The notes: generated from the sequence alone by a model not told the origin. Positions 16,092-25,737 are shown, counted from the stretch's first letter. The stretch: 64,000 nt of DNA from Fusobacterium necrogenes (GCF_900450765.1 NZ_UGGU01000003.1:124001-188000); one strand, 5' to 3'. Numbers and translations: made by a program.

Positions 16092-17012
16092 TTAGAAAAT
16101 AGTGAGATTTAATTCTTTAGATAGATCTTCTAAAAGAGCTACCCCAGCAATTGGATTTCCCTTTTCATCTAAAGATGGAGCATAAACTCCAATTGCCATT
16201 TTACCAGGAACAACAGATAAAATACCACCACCTACGCCACTTTTAGATGGAATACCAACCCTTATAGCAAATTCACCAGAATTATCATACATCCCACATG
16301 TAACCATAAGAGTTTTTATAATAGTGGCAACTCTTGTAGGAATAATTTCCTCACCAGTAGATAATCTACCATTATTTAGTAAAAATACAGCTATTTTAGA
16401 AAGTGTTTCTGCTGTTACTTCAATAGAACATTGTTTAAAATATACTGTTAAAGCATCTTCTACATTTCCATCTATAATACCTTCACTCTTTAAAAAATAT
16501 CCCATTGATCTATTTCTATTACCTGTTTCACTTTCGCTACAATATACTTTATAGTCAACATCCAATGTATTATCTTCTGAGATTAATTTAAAAAAATCTA
16601 AAAGACGGTCAAATTTCTCTTTAGCATCCTTCCCTTTTATCATAGATGAAACAGCAATAGCACCAGCATTAATCATAGGATTGTAAGGTTTTTTTCCATT
16701 GGAAGTTTCAAGTTTAACTATTGAATTAAATGGATCACCAGTTGGCTCCATTCCAACTTTTGAAAAAACATAATCTTCTCCATTATCTAGTATAGCTAAC
16801 ATAAGAGTAATTAGTTTAGATATACTTTGAATAGTAAATTTATTATTCCAATCTCCAGCACAGTATTTATTTCCATTTATATCTGTTATAAAGATACCAA
16901 GAGCACCTTTAGGAGCCCTATCAAGTTCTGGGATATAGTTAGCAAGATGTCCAAGCTCACAAATAGGTCTATTTTTTATAACTAATTTATCTAAAAGTTC
17001 ATTTAAATTCAT
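16092..17012 (-). CDS. glsA: Glutaminase
   Basis: 306 residues, the usual length for bacterial glutaminase (beta-lactamase-like serine fold). Key segments are FTIQSISKLITLMLA with the catalytic SxxK, NPMINAGAIA, SETGNRNRSMGY and the late SGVGGGILSVVPGKMAIGV. It hydrolyses glutamine to glutamate and ammonia in the cytosol, which suits an amino-acid-fermenting anaerobe. The start follows a GGAGTG ribosome site. Confidence 0.96.
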   Translation of the reverse strand: MNLNELLDKLVIKNRPICELGHLANYIPELDRAPKGALGIFITDINGNKYCAGDWNNKFTIQSISKLITLMLAILDNGEDYVFSKVGMEPTGDPFNSIVKLETSNGKKPYNPMINAGAIAVSSMIKGKDAKEKFDRLLDFFKLISEDNTLDVDYKVYCSESETGNRNRSMGYFLKSEGIIDGNVEDALTVYFKQCSIEVTAETLSKIAVFLLNNGRLSTGEEIIPTRVATIIKTLMVTCGMYDNSGEFAIRVGIPSKSGVGGGILSVVPGKMAIGVYAPSLDEKGNPIAGVALLEDLSKELNLTIF

Positions 17013-17124
17013 TTATACACTCCATATAATTATATTTTAAATATTCAAAATAATTATATCAAAAAAATAAAATAATTTAAACTTTTTCCAAAAAAATTTC
17101 GTCAAAAAGATGTAGTAATTAATT

Positions 17125-17178
17125 CATAAAATTCTTTCCCCAAAAAAAGAGGAGTCTATAGTTGTATAGGCTCCTCTT
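17125..17178 (+). ncRNA. Weak candidate for a third CTTTCCCC small RNA / bidirectional terminator
   Basis: CTTTCCCCAA (17134-17143) is followed directly by a strong hairpin: AAAGAGGAG ... CTCCTCTTT with an inner CTATA/TATAG stem and a T run. The upstream promoter elements of copies A and B are not conserved (only a GTCA at 17101-17104 and TAGTAA at 17113-17118). The hairpin also works on the minus strand as the terminator of the VOC gene, which may be its only role. Confidence 0.3.
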
Positions 17179-17187
17179 TTTATAATA

Positions 17188-17556
17188 TTATTTTCTAACT
17201 GGCACTATCTCTATCCAATAACCATCTGGATCTCCTATGAAATAGATTCCCATAGCTGGATTTTCATAGATAATAATTCCCATTTCTTTATGTTTTTTAT
17301 AGGCTTCTTCATAGTTTTCAGCGGTGATAGCTAGATGGAATTCTTCGTCACCTAAATCATATTTTTCTTTTCTATCTCTGAGCCAAGTGAGTTCAAGGGA
17401 GAAATGTCCTTCGCCATCCCCTAGATAAACTAGCTTATAACTACCATCTTGAGCTTCTTTTCTTCTTACTTCTTTCAATCCAAGAGCTTCTTTATAAAAT
17501 TTTAAACTATTTTCTAAATCTAATACATTGAAATTAAAATGATTAAATTTAAACAT
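17188..17556 (-). CDS. VOC family protein, glyoxalase I-like
   Basis: 122 residues covering one glyoxalase/bleomycin-resistance (VOC) unit. The start FKFNHFNFNVLDLENSLKFY and the end MGIYFIGDPDGYWIEIVP fit lactoylglutathione-lyase-like proteins, with metal ligands expected at the first His, the mid Glu (HFSLELT) and the last Glu (WIEI). In bacteria without glutathione the substrate is uncertain. It is divergent from the MBL-fold gene, with overlapping promoters. Confidence 0.8.
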   Translation of the reverse strand: MFKFNHFNFNVLDLENSLKFYKEALGLKEVRRKEAQDGSYKLVYLGDGEGHFSLELTWLRDRKEKYDLGDEEFHLAITAENYEEAYKKHKEMGIIIYENPAMGIYFIGDPDGYWIEIVPVRK

Positions 17557-17586
17557 ATTAATCCTCCTTAAATATTGATAAATAAA

Positions 17587-17638
17587 TTATAACAAAGAAG
17601 AATAAAAGTTGTCAAAAATAATCTTAGGGGTTATAATA
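17587..17638. promoter_or_regulatory. Overlapping divergent promoters (VOC gene / MBL-fold gene)
   Basis: Plus strand: TTGTCA (17610-17615), 17 bases, TATAAT (17633-17638) for the MBL gene. Minus strand: TTGACA (17616-17611), 18 bases, TATAAT (17592-17587) for the VOC gene. The two -35 boxes share the same bases, so the two polymerases should exclude each other. Confidence 0.7.
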
Positions 17639-17667
17639 TATGGAATAGTAATATTTAGGAGGTAAAA

Positions 17668-18363
17668 ATGAAAATTTTTTATATTTATCATAGTGGGTTT
17701 GCAGTAGAAACAGAAAATTATAGATTGGTCTTTGATTATTATATGGAACCTAAGAGAAATAGTGGAGATTTTAAAGTAGAAAATTTTGTAATCAGTGATA
17801 AACATGTAATAGTATTTTCATCTCATGGACATGGAGATCATTTTAATAAAGAAATTTTAAAATGGAAAGAGAAAAATCCAAACATAAACTATATTTTAAG
17901 TGATGATATTGAAGCTGAAATAAAAAAATATTTTGTAAAAGAGGGAGACATTTTAAGTATAGCTGAAGCGGAGATAAAAGTTTTTGGCTCAACTGATTTA
18001 GGAACATCTTATTTAGTCAAATGTGATGGAAAGATATTTTTTCATTCTGGAGATTTAAATTGGTGGGCTTGGTCAGATGATACGCCGGAAGAGGAGAAAG
18101 AGATGAGAGATCTCTATATGAAAAAAATGGAAAAAATAGTAGAAAATGTAGAGAAAGTTGACTATTTATTTTATCCTGTTGATCCAAGATTAGAAAAAAA
18201 TAGTTTTTTAGGTATAGAGGATTTTATAAAAAGAATTGAAGTGAAAAATATAATTCCAATGCATATGTGGGATAACTATAGTATAGCTGAGAATTTGGAA
18301 AAAAGAGTTGATATAAATGTAATAAAATTTAAAAAAAATTGTGAAAAAATATTTGAAATATAA
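17668..18363 (+). CDS. MBL-fold metal-dependent hydrolase
   Basis: 231 residues. The metallo-beta-lactamase motif HxHxDH is clear in SSHGHGDHFN (near residue 52), followed by FHSGDLNWW and a late PMHMWDNY that supplies further metal ligands. This belongs to the broad UlaG-like group; the substrate is unknown. The start follows TTAGGAGG. The acetyltransferase gene begins 12 bases after its stop, so the two form a small operon. Confidence 0.82.
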   Translation: MKIFYIYHSGFAVETENYRLVFDYYMEPKRNSGDFKVENFVISDKHVIVFSSHGHGDHFNKEILKWKEKNPNINYILSDDIEAEIKKYFVKEGDILSIAEAEIKVFGSTDLGTSYLVKCDGKIFFHSGDLNWWAWSDDTPEEEKEMRDLYMKKMEKIVENVEKVDYLFYPVDPRLEKNSFLGIEDFIKRIEVKNIIPMHMWDNYSIAENLEKRVDINVIKFKKNCEKIFEI

Positions 18364-18375
18364 GGAAAAAGAAAG

Positions 18376-18870
18376 ATGTTAAAGATAAGATTTGCTAAAA
18401 AAGAAGATTTAGATAGAATAGCTGATATAGAATTAGAGTGTTTTCCGGTAGCAGAAGCAGCTGACAGAGAGACATTGAGAACTAGATTTGAAGCCTTTAG
18501 TGAAAATTTTTTAGTAGCTGAAAAAGATGGGAGAGTAATAGGTTTTATAAATGGTTGTACAATTCATGTTCCAGAGCTTTCAGATGAGTTATATCATAAT
18601 ACAAAGCTACATAAACCTACTGGAAATTATCAGACAGTTTTTGGATTAGATGTAATACCTGAATATAGAAAGCAGGGTATAGCAGGAAAACTTTTAGACG
18701 AATTAATAAATTTGAGTAAAAAAAGAAGTAAAAAAGCAGTGATATTAACTTGTAAAGATCAACTAGTACATTATTATTCTAAGTTTGGCTTTAAACATCT
18801 AGGGGTATCAGTTTCTTCACACGGTGGAGCTAAATGGAATGATATGTATTTAGAGTTAAAGAGTAAATAA
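18376..18870 (+). CDS. GNAT family N-acetyltransferase
   Basis: 164 residues. The acetyl-CoA-binding signature is GLDVIPEYRKQGIAGKLL (about residues 95-112), followed by the late KFGFKHLGVS loop usual in this fold. The start of the protein (KIRFAKKEDLDRIADIELE) is also typical. The acceptor is unknown; small-molecule amines or a polyamine are possible. It forms an operon with the MBL-fold gene. Confidence 0.85.
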   Translation: MLKIRFAKKEDLDRIADIELECFPVAEAADRETLRTRFEAFSENFLVAEKDGRVIGFINGCTIHVPELSDELYHNTKLHKPTGNYQTVFGLDVIPEYRKQGIAGKLLDELINLSKKRSKKAVILTCKDQLVHYYSKFGFKHLGVSVSSHGGAKWNDMYLELKSK

Positions 18871-18874
18871 AATA

Positions 18875-18903
18875 TTGATAAAATTCGTATTTTTTGATAT
18901 AAT
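18875..18903 (+). promoter_or_regulatory. Promoter of the SNF2 helicase pair
   Basis: TTGATA (18875-18880), a 17-base spacer and TATAAT (18898-18903), about 45 bases before the helicase ATG. Confidence 0.7.
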
Positions 18904-18946
18904 ATACTCTGAATAAAAATTAAGGATAGTAAGGGTAGAAAAAGTT

Positions 18947-21688
18947 ATGAACTTAGAAAAGAGAGCTAATGTATTAAAGAAGATATATTTTATGTTAAAA
19001 ATGGACCAAAGAGGAGCCTATATTACTCCAGTTGATTCTAATGGAAAGATATTAGAGAATATTGAAATAGATGAGGGTATAGATAAGACTTCTGCTGCAA
19101 TTTTGACATATATAAAAGAAATAAAAGAGGATAGCTTCTTCATAGACTGGGAAAATGAATATGAAGAGCCTTATTTAAGTGAACATCCAGACTTAATAGA
19201 GTATTTGATTGATAATCCAATATTTGTAAATGAGAAAATGGAGAGACTTAAATGGATAAAAAGAGATAATACTCTCTCTTTGATAATTAAAGAGAAAGAA
19301 AATACTAGTACCGTTCTTACAACAGAACTATTGCTCAATGGAGCTATAAATGATTTTGTAATAATAAATGAAGATTTAATTTTAGCTGATGATATTTTTT
19401 ATATAATAGATATGGAGAGTAATGATTTTCATACATTGAAGGAGCTAGTTGGAACAATAGATGAATCAGGACTAGAAAATTTTTTAACTCTTACTATAAA
19501 GTACTTTAAGAATATTGAGATAGAATATAAAAACTATAAGGTTGTAGAAGGAGAAAAGAATACTCCTAATCCTCAATTAATTATAGAAAAAATCTCTCAT
19601 GATAATAGTTTGTATCTTCAAGTGACACTTATGGTGTCTGGAATGCATTATGATTTTTTGAATAAACATGAAATTGATAAAGTAGCTATAGTGAATAATA
19701 TGGAAAAAAAGATATCCATCTGTAAGATAGATATCAGTAAGATTTCTGAAGCGATAGAAGATATTATAAAACTTCTAGTAAAAAATCAGAAAAATTTAAA
19801 AGTGAGAGCAAGTTATTATTTAGATGAAAGTAATTTTATTATTATGCAAGAAAAACTTGCAAAAGAGTTTATTATGCAAGATTTGTTACAATTAGCTTCA
19901 AAATATAAAGTTGTAGGAACTGATAAATTGAGAAAATATAATATAAAAGCTGTAAAACCTAAAGTTATAGGAAAATTTACTCACTCAATAGATTTCTTAG
20001 AAGGAGAGGTAGAATTAGAGATCGAAGGGGAAAAATTTTCTATTCTAGATGTATTATCTTCCTATAGAAAAGATTCTTATATAATGTTGAGTGATGGAAC
20101 AAGTGCTTTAATTAATAAAAAATATATAGAAAAACTTGAAAGAATTTTTAAAGATAGTGATAAAAAAAAGGTAAAACTTTCATTTTTTGATTTACCTCTT
20201 GTAGAAGAGTTAATAGAAGATAAAATTTTCTCAGAAGAGATGAATAAAACTAGAGATTTTTTTAAAGGGATGAACAATATAAAGGATTATCCAATTGAAT
20301 TACCAAAGATAAAAGCACAATTAAGAGAGTATCAAGAGTATGGATATAAATGGTTATCTTATTTGATGGATAATAATTTAGGAGGATGTTTGGCTGATGA
20401 TATGGGACTTGGAAAAACGTTACAAGCAATCTCAGTACTGACAAGATTACATGAAGAAAAAGGGAAAAAAAGTTTAGTAATTATGCCAAAATCTCTCATA
20501 TATAATTGGGAAAGTGAAATAAAAAGATTCAGTCCTAGGTTAAAAGTTGGAATTTATTATGGAAATTTTAGAAACAGAGATATTATTAAAAAGAATAGTG
20601 TGGTACTTACAACTTATGGAACAATAAGAAATGATATTGAAATTATAAGAGATTATATTTTTGATGCTGTGATATTAGATGAATCTCAAAACATAAAAAA
20701 TGTAAACGCGCAAACCACTAAAGCAATTATGCTACTTAATGCAAAACATAGAATAGCTTTGAGTGGAACACCGATAGAAAATAATTTGAGTGAATTATAT
20801 TCCTTATTTAGATTTTTAAATCCATCTATGTTTGGAACTATGGAGGAGTTTAATAATTATTATGCTATCCCTATTCAAAAGGAAAATGATCAGGAAGCTA
20901 TAGATGAATTGAAGAAGAAAGTTTATCCATTTATTTTAAGAAGAATAAAAAAAGAGGTTTTAAAAGATTTACCAGATAAAATAGAAAAAACAATGTATAT
21001 AGAGATGAATCATGAGCAGAAGAAACTTTATGAAGAGAGAAGAAACTATTATTATAATATGGTACATTCTCAGATTAAAGAGAATGGATTTGGAAAAACA
21101 CAATTTTTTATACTTCAGGCTTTAAATGAATTAAGACAGATTACAAGTTGTCCAGAAGTTAAAAGTATAGGGGTTACTTCTAGTAAGAGAGAGGTTCTTA
21201 TAAATAATATATTAGATGCTGTTGAAAATGGACATAAGGTACTCGTGTTTACTAACTATATAAGCTCTATAAAGAATATTTGTGAAGATTTAGAAAAGTA
21301 TGGAATAAAGTATTTATCTATGAGTGGATCAACAAAAGATAGACAATTGTTAGTAAACAAATTTCAAAAAGATAATAAATATAAAGTTTTTGTAATGACA
21401 TTAAAAACCGGAGGAGTAGGGTTAAATCTTACTGCTGCTGATACTATATTCATATATGATCCATGGTGGAATAAAACAGTTGAAAATCAGGCTGTAGATA
21501 GAGCTTATAGACTTGGACAGGATAGAACAGTGTTTTCTTATAAATTGATTCTAAAAGATACAATTGAAGAAAAGATACTCCAATTACAGGAGTCAAAGAT
21601 AAAACTCCTAGATAATTTGATATCTGAAGATAGTACAACATTGAAGACACTTACAGAAAAGGATATTGAATTTATTTTAGGAGAATAA
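18947..21688 (+). CDS. SNF2-family DNA helicase/translocase
   Basis: 913 residues. The first 450 or so are of the bacterial SNF2-associated kind, without SWIM-type cysteines. The motor follows: LADDMGLGKTLQAISVL (Walker A, near residue 484), motif II DESQ (near 578), SGTPIENNLSELYSLFRFLNP, and then the second lobe with VFTNYISS, TLKTGGVGLNLTAADTIF, DPWWN and QAVDRAYRLGQDR (motif VI). Such proteins move on double-stranded DNA or strip bound proteins. Motif II as DESQ rather than DEAH/DEAQ is a mild variant. The next gene starts 17 bases after the stop, suggesting a two-protein unit. Confidence 0.92.
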   Translation: MNLEKRANVLKKIYFMLKMDQRGAYITPVDSNGKILENIEIDEGIDKTSAAILTYIKEIKEDSFFIDWENEYEEPYLSEHPDLIEYLIDNPIFVNEKMERLKWIKRDNTLSLIIKEKENTSTVLTTELLLNGAINDFVIINEDLILADDIFYIIDMESNDFHTLKELVGTIDESGLENFLTLTIKYFKNIEIEYKNYKVVEGEKNTPNPQLIIEKISHDNSLYLQVTLMVSGMHYDFLNKHEIDKVAIVNNMEKKISICKIDISKISEAIEDIIKLLVKNQKNLKVRASYYLDESNFIIMQEKLAKEFIMQDLLQLASKYKVVGTDKLRKYNIKAVKPKVIGKFTHSIDFLEGEVELEIEGEKFSILDVLSSYRKDSYIMLSDGTSALINKKYIEKLERIFKDSDKKKVKLSFFDLPLVEELIEDKIFSEEMNKTRDFFKGMNNIKDYPIELPKIKAQLREYQEYGYKWLSYLMDNNLGGCLADDMGLGKTLQAISVLTRLHEEKGKKSLVIMPKSLIYNWESEIKRFSPRLKVGIYYGNFRNRDIIKKNSVVLTTYGTIRNDIEIIRDYIFDAVILDESQNIKNVNAQTTKAIMLLNAKHRIALSGTPIENNLSELYSLFRFLNPSMFGTMEEFNNYYAIPIQKENDQEAIDELKKKVYPFILRRIKKEVLKDLPDKIEKTMYIEMNHEQKKLYEERRNYYYNMVHSQIKENGFGKTQFFILQALNELRQITSCPEVKSIGVTSSKREVLINNILDAVENGHKVLVFTNYISSIKNICEDLEKYGIKYLSMSGSTKDRQLLVNKFQKDNKYKVFVMTLKTGGVGLNLTAADTIFIYDPWWNKTVENQAVDRAYRLGQDRTVFSYKLILKDTIEEKILQLQESKIKLLDNLISEDSTTLKTLTEKDIEFILGE

Positions 21689-21705
21689 AAATTTAGGGAG
21701 AAAAG

Positions 21706-23466
21706 ATGGCGATAAGTAAAGATAGATTTAGAGAGGCAGTAAATGATTTTTACTCAAAAGAGGTACTATTCAAGCTATATACTAAATACTTTCTAGATTG
21801 GATAGCTGAAGGATATATAGGGAGTAATTTAGGGCTTTTTGAGATCTCTTTAATTAACGAAAATACTAATAAACAAACTTTCTTAGATTTATTAGAGCAA
21901 TTTTATTCCAAAGAAGAGGTATTTTGTACAATATTTGAAAAATTAGATAAAGATGTAAGGGAAGTTTTTGAAGAAATAGCTTGGAATGGAAAGTTTTTTA
22001 TATTAGATAAAGATAGGTTTTTCAAATTAGAAAATAATTATGATATAAATAAAGATTTAAAAGAGGAATTTTTATTTTTCAAAGTGGATAAGGATATCAA
22101 AAAAGGAGAGTATTTATACTTAGATTATGATATTGTAAGGGTAATAAGACGATTTATGGAAAAACCAGAATCATATAATATAGTTGCTCAAAATAATGTA
22201 AAAGTAGCTTTAGTTAATAACAATGAAAGGGAGTTTATAGAGAATTTTAAGATGTATTTTGAGTTTTATTCTCAAGGTGGGGTAAAACTTTCAAGTAGTG
22301 CAAAGATATTAAAAGAATCTAAGCTCAACATGAAAAAATATTGTAATATAACTGAATACTATGAAGACTCTAAAGATTTAGATTATTTAAAAACAGAAAC
22401 AATAGCACTTTTCTTTTTTTTAGTGAAGGAAAAATATATCAATGAGAGCTACTTTAAAGTTTCAAATATAAAGAATATAGTTAAAGATTTTATAAGTGGG
22501 GAACTCATAAAGGAAGAGAATTATCATTATACTTCTTTATATTTAAATTATTTAAAGGGAGTAAAAAATATTTGGAAATCTAAAGAAGAGATAAAAAGAG
22601 GATTTACAACTATTAAAAGAATGATAGATGAGATGCCAGATGATAAGGTTGTAAGTATTGATAATATTATAAAGGCCATACTTTATAGAGATGAGTTTAT
22701 TGAGATTATAGATGTGAAAGATGCATACGATTATATCTATATCAATGAGGCTAACTATGAAAGAACAAAGATTTTAAACTATGAGAAATACCAAATGTAT
22801 GTTGTAATACCTTTTATAAAGTCGGTACTTTTTATTTTAGGAGTATTAGGGGTATTTGAAATTTACTATGATTACCCTTCGATTAATAATTCCTTATATC
22901 TAAAAAATGGATATTTAAGTAAATATGATGGAATTAAATACATAAAATTTACAGAGCTGGGAAGATATTGTTTTGATAGAATAGAAGAGTATGATTTTAA
23001 AAACTCTAAAGAAGATGCAGAGGTTATATTAGATGAAGATAGATTAATAGCAACTATTATGGGAGATGCTCCAATTAAGATTATGTTTTTAGAAAGAGTA
23101 GCTCAAAGAATAGCTACAAATAAATATAAATTTACTAGGGAAAATTTCTTAAGAGGGATATCTAGTTCAAAAGAGATTGAACAAAGGATAGATGAATTTT
23201 ATTCAAAAATAACTTCAAAACCTAATAAACTTTGGAAAGAGTTTTTTGATGATATTTTAGAGAAGAGTAATGCAATAATGGCTGAGACTCAATTTGTAGT
23301 TTTGAAATTAAAAAATGATAAGGAACTTATAAAAACTATTACTAAGGATGAAAGATTTAGGCCACTTGTTTTGAAGGGGGAGGATTTTCATCTCTTAGTA
23401 AAAAGTGAAAACGTAAGTGAAGTAATTAATTTATTTAAAGAGCATGGTTATTATGTAAATTTTTAA
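21706..23466 (+). CDS. Helicase partner, XPB N-terminal/helicase-associated-like (tentative)
   Basis: 586 residues, no signal peptide or membrane segment, rich in Lys, Glu and Asp. The last 150 residues look like the bacterial helicase-associated domain related to the XPB/Ssl2 N-terminus: DEDRLIATIMGDAP, KYKFTRENFLRGISSSKEI, then VVLKLKNDKELIKTI ... RPLVLKG ... LFKEHGYYVNF, i.e. the YxFTRENF...L...G pattern with a closing GY strand. The first 400 residues are not recognised. It has a GGAG ribosome site and follows the SNF2 gene directly, so the two products probably act together on DNA. The similarity was judged by eye and could be wrong. Confidence 0.5.
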   Translation: MAISKDRFREAVNDFYSKEVLFKLYTKYFLDWIAEGYIGSNLGLFEISLINENTNKQTFLDLLEQFYSKEEVFCTIFEKLDKDVREVFEEIAWNGKFFILDKDRFFKLENNYDINKDLKEEFLFFKVDKDIKKGEYLYLDYDIVRVIRRFMEKPESYNIVAQNNVKVALVNNNEREFIENFKMYFEFYSQGGVKLSSSAKILKESKLNMKKYCNITEYYEDSKDLDYLKTETIALFFFLVKEKYINESYFKVSNIKNIVKDFISGELIKEENYHYTSLYLNYLKGVKNIWKSKEEIKRGFTTIKRMIDEMPDDKVVSIDNIIKAILYRDEFIEIIDVKDAYDYIYINEANYERTKILNYEKYQMYVVIPFIKSVLFILGVLGVFEIYYDYPSINNSLYLKNGYLSKYDGIKYIKFTELGRYCFDRIEEYDFKNSKEDAEVILDEDRLIATIMGDAPIKIMFLERVAQRIATNKYKFTRENFLRGISSSKEIEQRIDEFYSKITSKPNKLWKEFFDDILEKSNAIMAETQFVVLKLKNDKELIKTITKDERFRPLVLKGEDFHLLVKSENVSEVINLFKEHGYYVNF

Positions 23467-23476
23467 ATAGTATAAA

Positions 23477-23527
23477 GTATATAATGCACCCAAAATCCCA
23501 AATAAGGATAAGAGGTGCATTTTATAT
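23477..23527. terminator. Terminator between the helicase pair and yoaK
   Basis: TATAATGCACC and GGTGCATTTTATA form a long stem around an A-rich loop. It can end both the + transcript of the helicase pair and the - transcript of the DUF1275 gene. Confidence 0.65.
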
Positions 23528-23540
23528 TAATTAAATATTT

Positions 23541-24236
23541 TTAATATCTAGAAATATCATCTCTTAATAAACGGACAAACATTATAAGTAGGGGTATTAG
23601 TGTAAATAAAATAGCCTTACCTAAAAAAATACGACAGAGTATAGCTGCGAGGAAACAACCTAATATAAATGCCCCTATCATTTTAAGATGTATTTTTAGT
23701 TTATCTTTTGCTTCTTGCTTGTCTCCAGATTTAATAAAATTTACAAAACTTGTTCCAGTTTGTCTCACATGATTTGTACAGAAAGTTGTTGCCACTGGAA
23801 CTTTTCTTGTTTTTTGAAAGGTATTATACTGCATTGAACATATAAAACTAATAAAGATCTGTGAAATTTGATAAGGGGCAGTTTCAGGTAACAATCCTAG
23901 AAATAATACAACTATTATCTCTATAAAAATTAGAATAGTATCCCATCTAATATCATTTAATTTTTTTATAGGGCCACTTATAGCTTCAGATATTACTGCT
24001 CCTAGAAAATATGCTGAAATAGGTATTAAATAGTAAAGAGACTCTAAAATTTTTCCAGAACTTAAGTTTAGTGCTAAAAAAAGAAAGTTTGCAGTTTGAG
24101 CATTTGAAAAAACTCCACCTCTTGTTGTATAAGTAAAAGTTCCGTAAAATCCACTTACCATCATCAGAGTCAAAAATATCCACAATTTTTCACATTCTAA
24201 TTCATGGCTCCTATCTTTATTTTTAAAATTCTTCAT
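23541..24236 (-). CDS. YoaK family (DUF1275) membrane protein
   Basis: 231 residues with about six membrane segments. The family signature is seen in SGFYGTFTYTTRGGVFSNAQTANF near the N-terminus and TTFCTNHVRQTG in the middle. The function of YoaK proteins is not established. It is a single gene; the ribosome site AAGGAG lies 10 bases before the ATG. An extended -10 (TGATATAAT, minus strand) stands about 80 bases upstream. Confidence 0.85.
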   Translation of the reverse strand: MKNFKNKDRSHELECEKLWIFLTLMMVSGFYGTFTYTTRGGVFSNAQTANFLFLALNLSSGKILESLYYLIPISAYFLGAVISEAISGPIKKLNDIRWDTILIFIEIIVVLFLGLLPETAPYQISQIFISFICSMQYNTFQKTRKVPVATTFCTNHVRQTGTSFVNFIKSGDKQEAKDKLKIHLKMIGAFILGCFLAAILCRIFLGKAILFTLIPLLIMFVRLLRDDISRY

Positions 24237-24380
24237 AATTTTATTACTCCTTGTTTAATTTTTAAATAACTTTAAAATTGTATATCTTTCAAAATCTTAG
24301 TATTATTATATCATAAAATTAGAAAAAAATTCTATAAATAAAATACTTAATTAGTATAATTTAGAAAGCATTCTGATAAA

Positions 24381-24443
24381 AATAAAAGCAAATAATCTTA
24401 ATATAAACTTATTTCCTGTCTATATTAGTTTATTTGCTTTTTT
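24381..24443. terminator. Large bidirectional hairpin downstream of the alcohol dehydrogenase gene
   Basis: AAAGCAAATAA pairs with TTTATTTGCTTT, and inside it AATATA pairs with TATATT, around a loop of about 15 bases, with A-rich and T-rich flanks. It fits a terminator for the minus-strand dehydrogenase gene. The rest of 24237-24531 is AT-rich, with the yoaK promoter and no supported gene. Confidence 0.6.
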
Positions 24444-24531
24444 CTTGAGATAAATAGTTCTTTGGAGTATAATCAAATAATCTCATATTAATCAATGAAG
24501 CAGCAACAGTAATTGATAACCACATTTTGCT

Positions 24532-25698
24532 TTAGTAAGCTAATTTTAAAATTTTTAATATATCTTCAGGAGATAATTTTTTATAGCCACTATCAAGAAT
24601 CACACAAGAGTTAGCGATTTTTGGTAACATATCTTCAGTAGTTCCAATTTCTCTTAATGTTGTAGGAATACCAAGTTCTTTTATAAAGTCAGAAAGTTTC
24701 TCGATTCCAGCAAGAGCAATCTCTTCCTTACTCATATTTTCACCATTTACATTCCAGATTTTTTGTGCAAATCTTACAAACTTATCTAATCCATGTTTAT
24801 AAATATATTTATAATAAGGAATAGAGATAATAGCAAGACCAATTCCATGAGCACAATCTGTATAAGCTCCAAGTTGATGTTCTATCATATGTACTTCCCA
24901 ATCTTGAGTTTTTGAAAGTCCTGTAATTGTATTTAATCCAACAGTTGTACACCACATAATATTACTTCTAGCTTCATAATTCTCAGGGTTTCTTATAGCT
25001 ACTCTTGCATTATCAATCAAAGCTTCCATAACTCCTTCAATAATATAATCAGTTGTATTATTATCATTACCTGAAAAGTATTGTTCCATCAGATGAGATA
25101 AAGTATCAAAAATACCACTTATCATTTGATATTTAGGAACAGTGTAAGTATATTCTGGATTTAGAATAGAAAATTTAGGATAAACCTCAGGAGAAAAAAC
25201 CCTTCCATTTTTTAACATCTGTTTTTCATGAGTAATTACAGAACCACCATTCATTTCAGATCCTGTTCCAGCCATAGTAAGTATACTTCCTACTGGAATG
25301 ATTTTGTTATCAACTTCTTCAAAATTTACCCAGTATTTTTGCCAAGGATCTCCATTACAGTAAGCTGATACAGATATTCCTTTAGAACAATCTATTACAG
25401 ATCCTCCACCTACTCCTAAAATTAAATCTACATTATTTTCTTTGACAAGTCTTGCTCCTTCCATCATTTGATCATAAGTAGGGTTTGATTTTATTCCAGC
25501 TAATTCTACAACTTTTTTGTTAGTTTCTTTTAAAATTTCAATAACTCTATCATAGAGACCACTTCTTTTAATTGAATTTTTTCCATATACTAAAAGAATA
25601 TTTTCACCATAATTTTTTAATTCCTCTTTTAGATTGTTAAGAGCTGTTTTTCCAAAATAAATTTTAGTTGGATTATAATAGTTGAAGTCAAATTTCAT
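24532..25698 (-). CDS. Iron-containing alcohol dehydrogenase, YqhD/butanol dehydrogenase type
   Basis: 388 residues, normal for the group. The start FDFNYYNPTKIYFGKTAL is typical of NAD(P)H-dependent butanol dehydrogenases (YqhD, BdhA). GVGGGSVIDCSK binds the cofactor. Metal ligands are expected at Asp and His in GIFDTLSHLMEQYF and in AHGIGLAI. It reduces aldehydes to alcohols and may detoxify aldehydes. The promoter has a 19-base spacer with an inverted repeat, the arrangement used by MerR-type regulators. A decayed flavodoxin-like gene start lies on the other strand upstream. Confidence 0.93.
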   Translation of the reverse strand: MKFDFNYYNPTKIYFGKTALNNLKEELKNYGENILLVYGKNSIKRSGLYDRVIEILKETNKKVVELAGIKSNPTYDQMMEGARLVKENNVDLILGVGGGSVIDCSKGISVSAYCNGDPWQKYWVNFEEVDNKIIPVGSILTMAGTGSEMNGGSVITHEKQMLKNGRVFSPEVYPKFSILNPEYTYTVPKYQMISGIFDTLSHLMEQYFSGNDNNTTDYIIEGVMEALIDNARVAIRNPENYEARSNIMWCTTVGLNTITGLSKTQDWEVHMIEHQLGAYTDCAHGIGLAIISIPYYKYIYKHGLDKFVRFAQKIWNVNGENMSKEEIALAGIEKLSDFIKELGIPTTLREIGTTEDMLPKIANSCVILDSGYKKLSPEDILKILKLAY

Positions 25699-25737
25699 TT
25701 GAATACCTCCATTTATTTGCTTTCTTTCTATATTTGT

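Noticed and set aside
24430-24525. 31-codon frame (MWLSITVAAS...) directly after the alcohol dehydrogenase stop and in the same frame
   Set aside because: The dehydrogenase already has its normal length of 388 residues, there is no ribosome site, and the frame overlaps the terminator hairpin. A transposase tail was considered but could not be supported.
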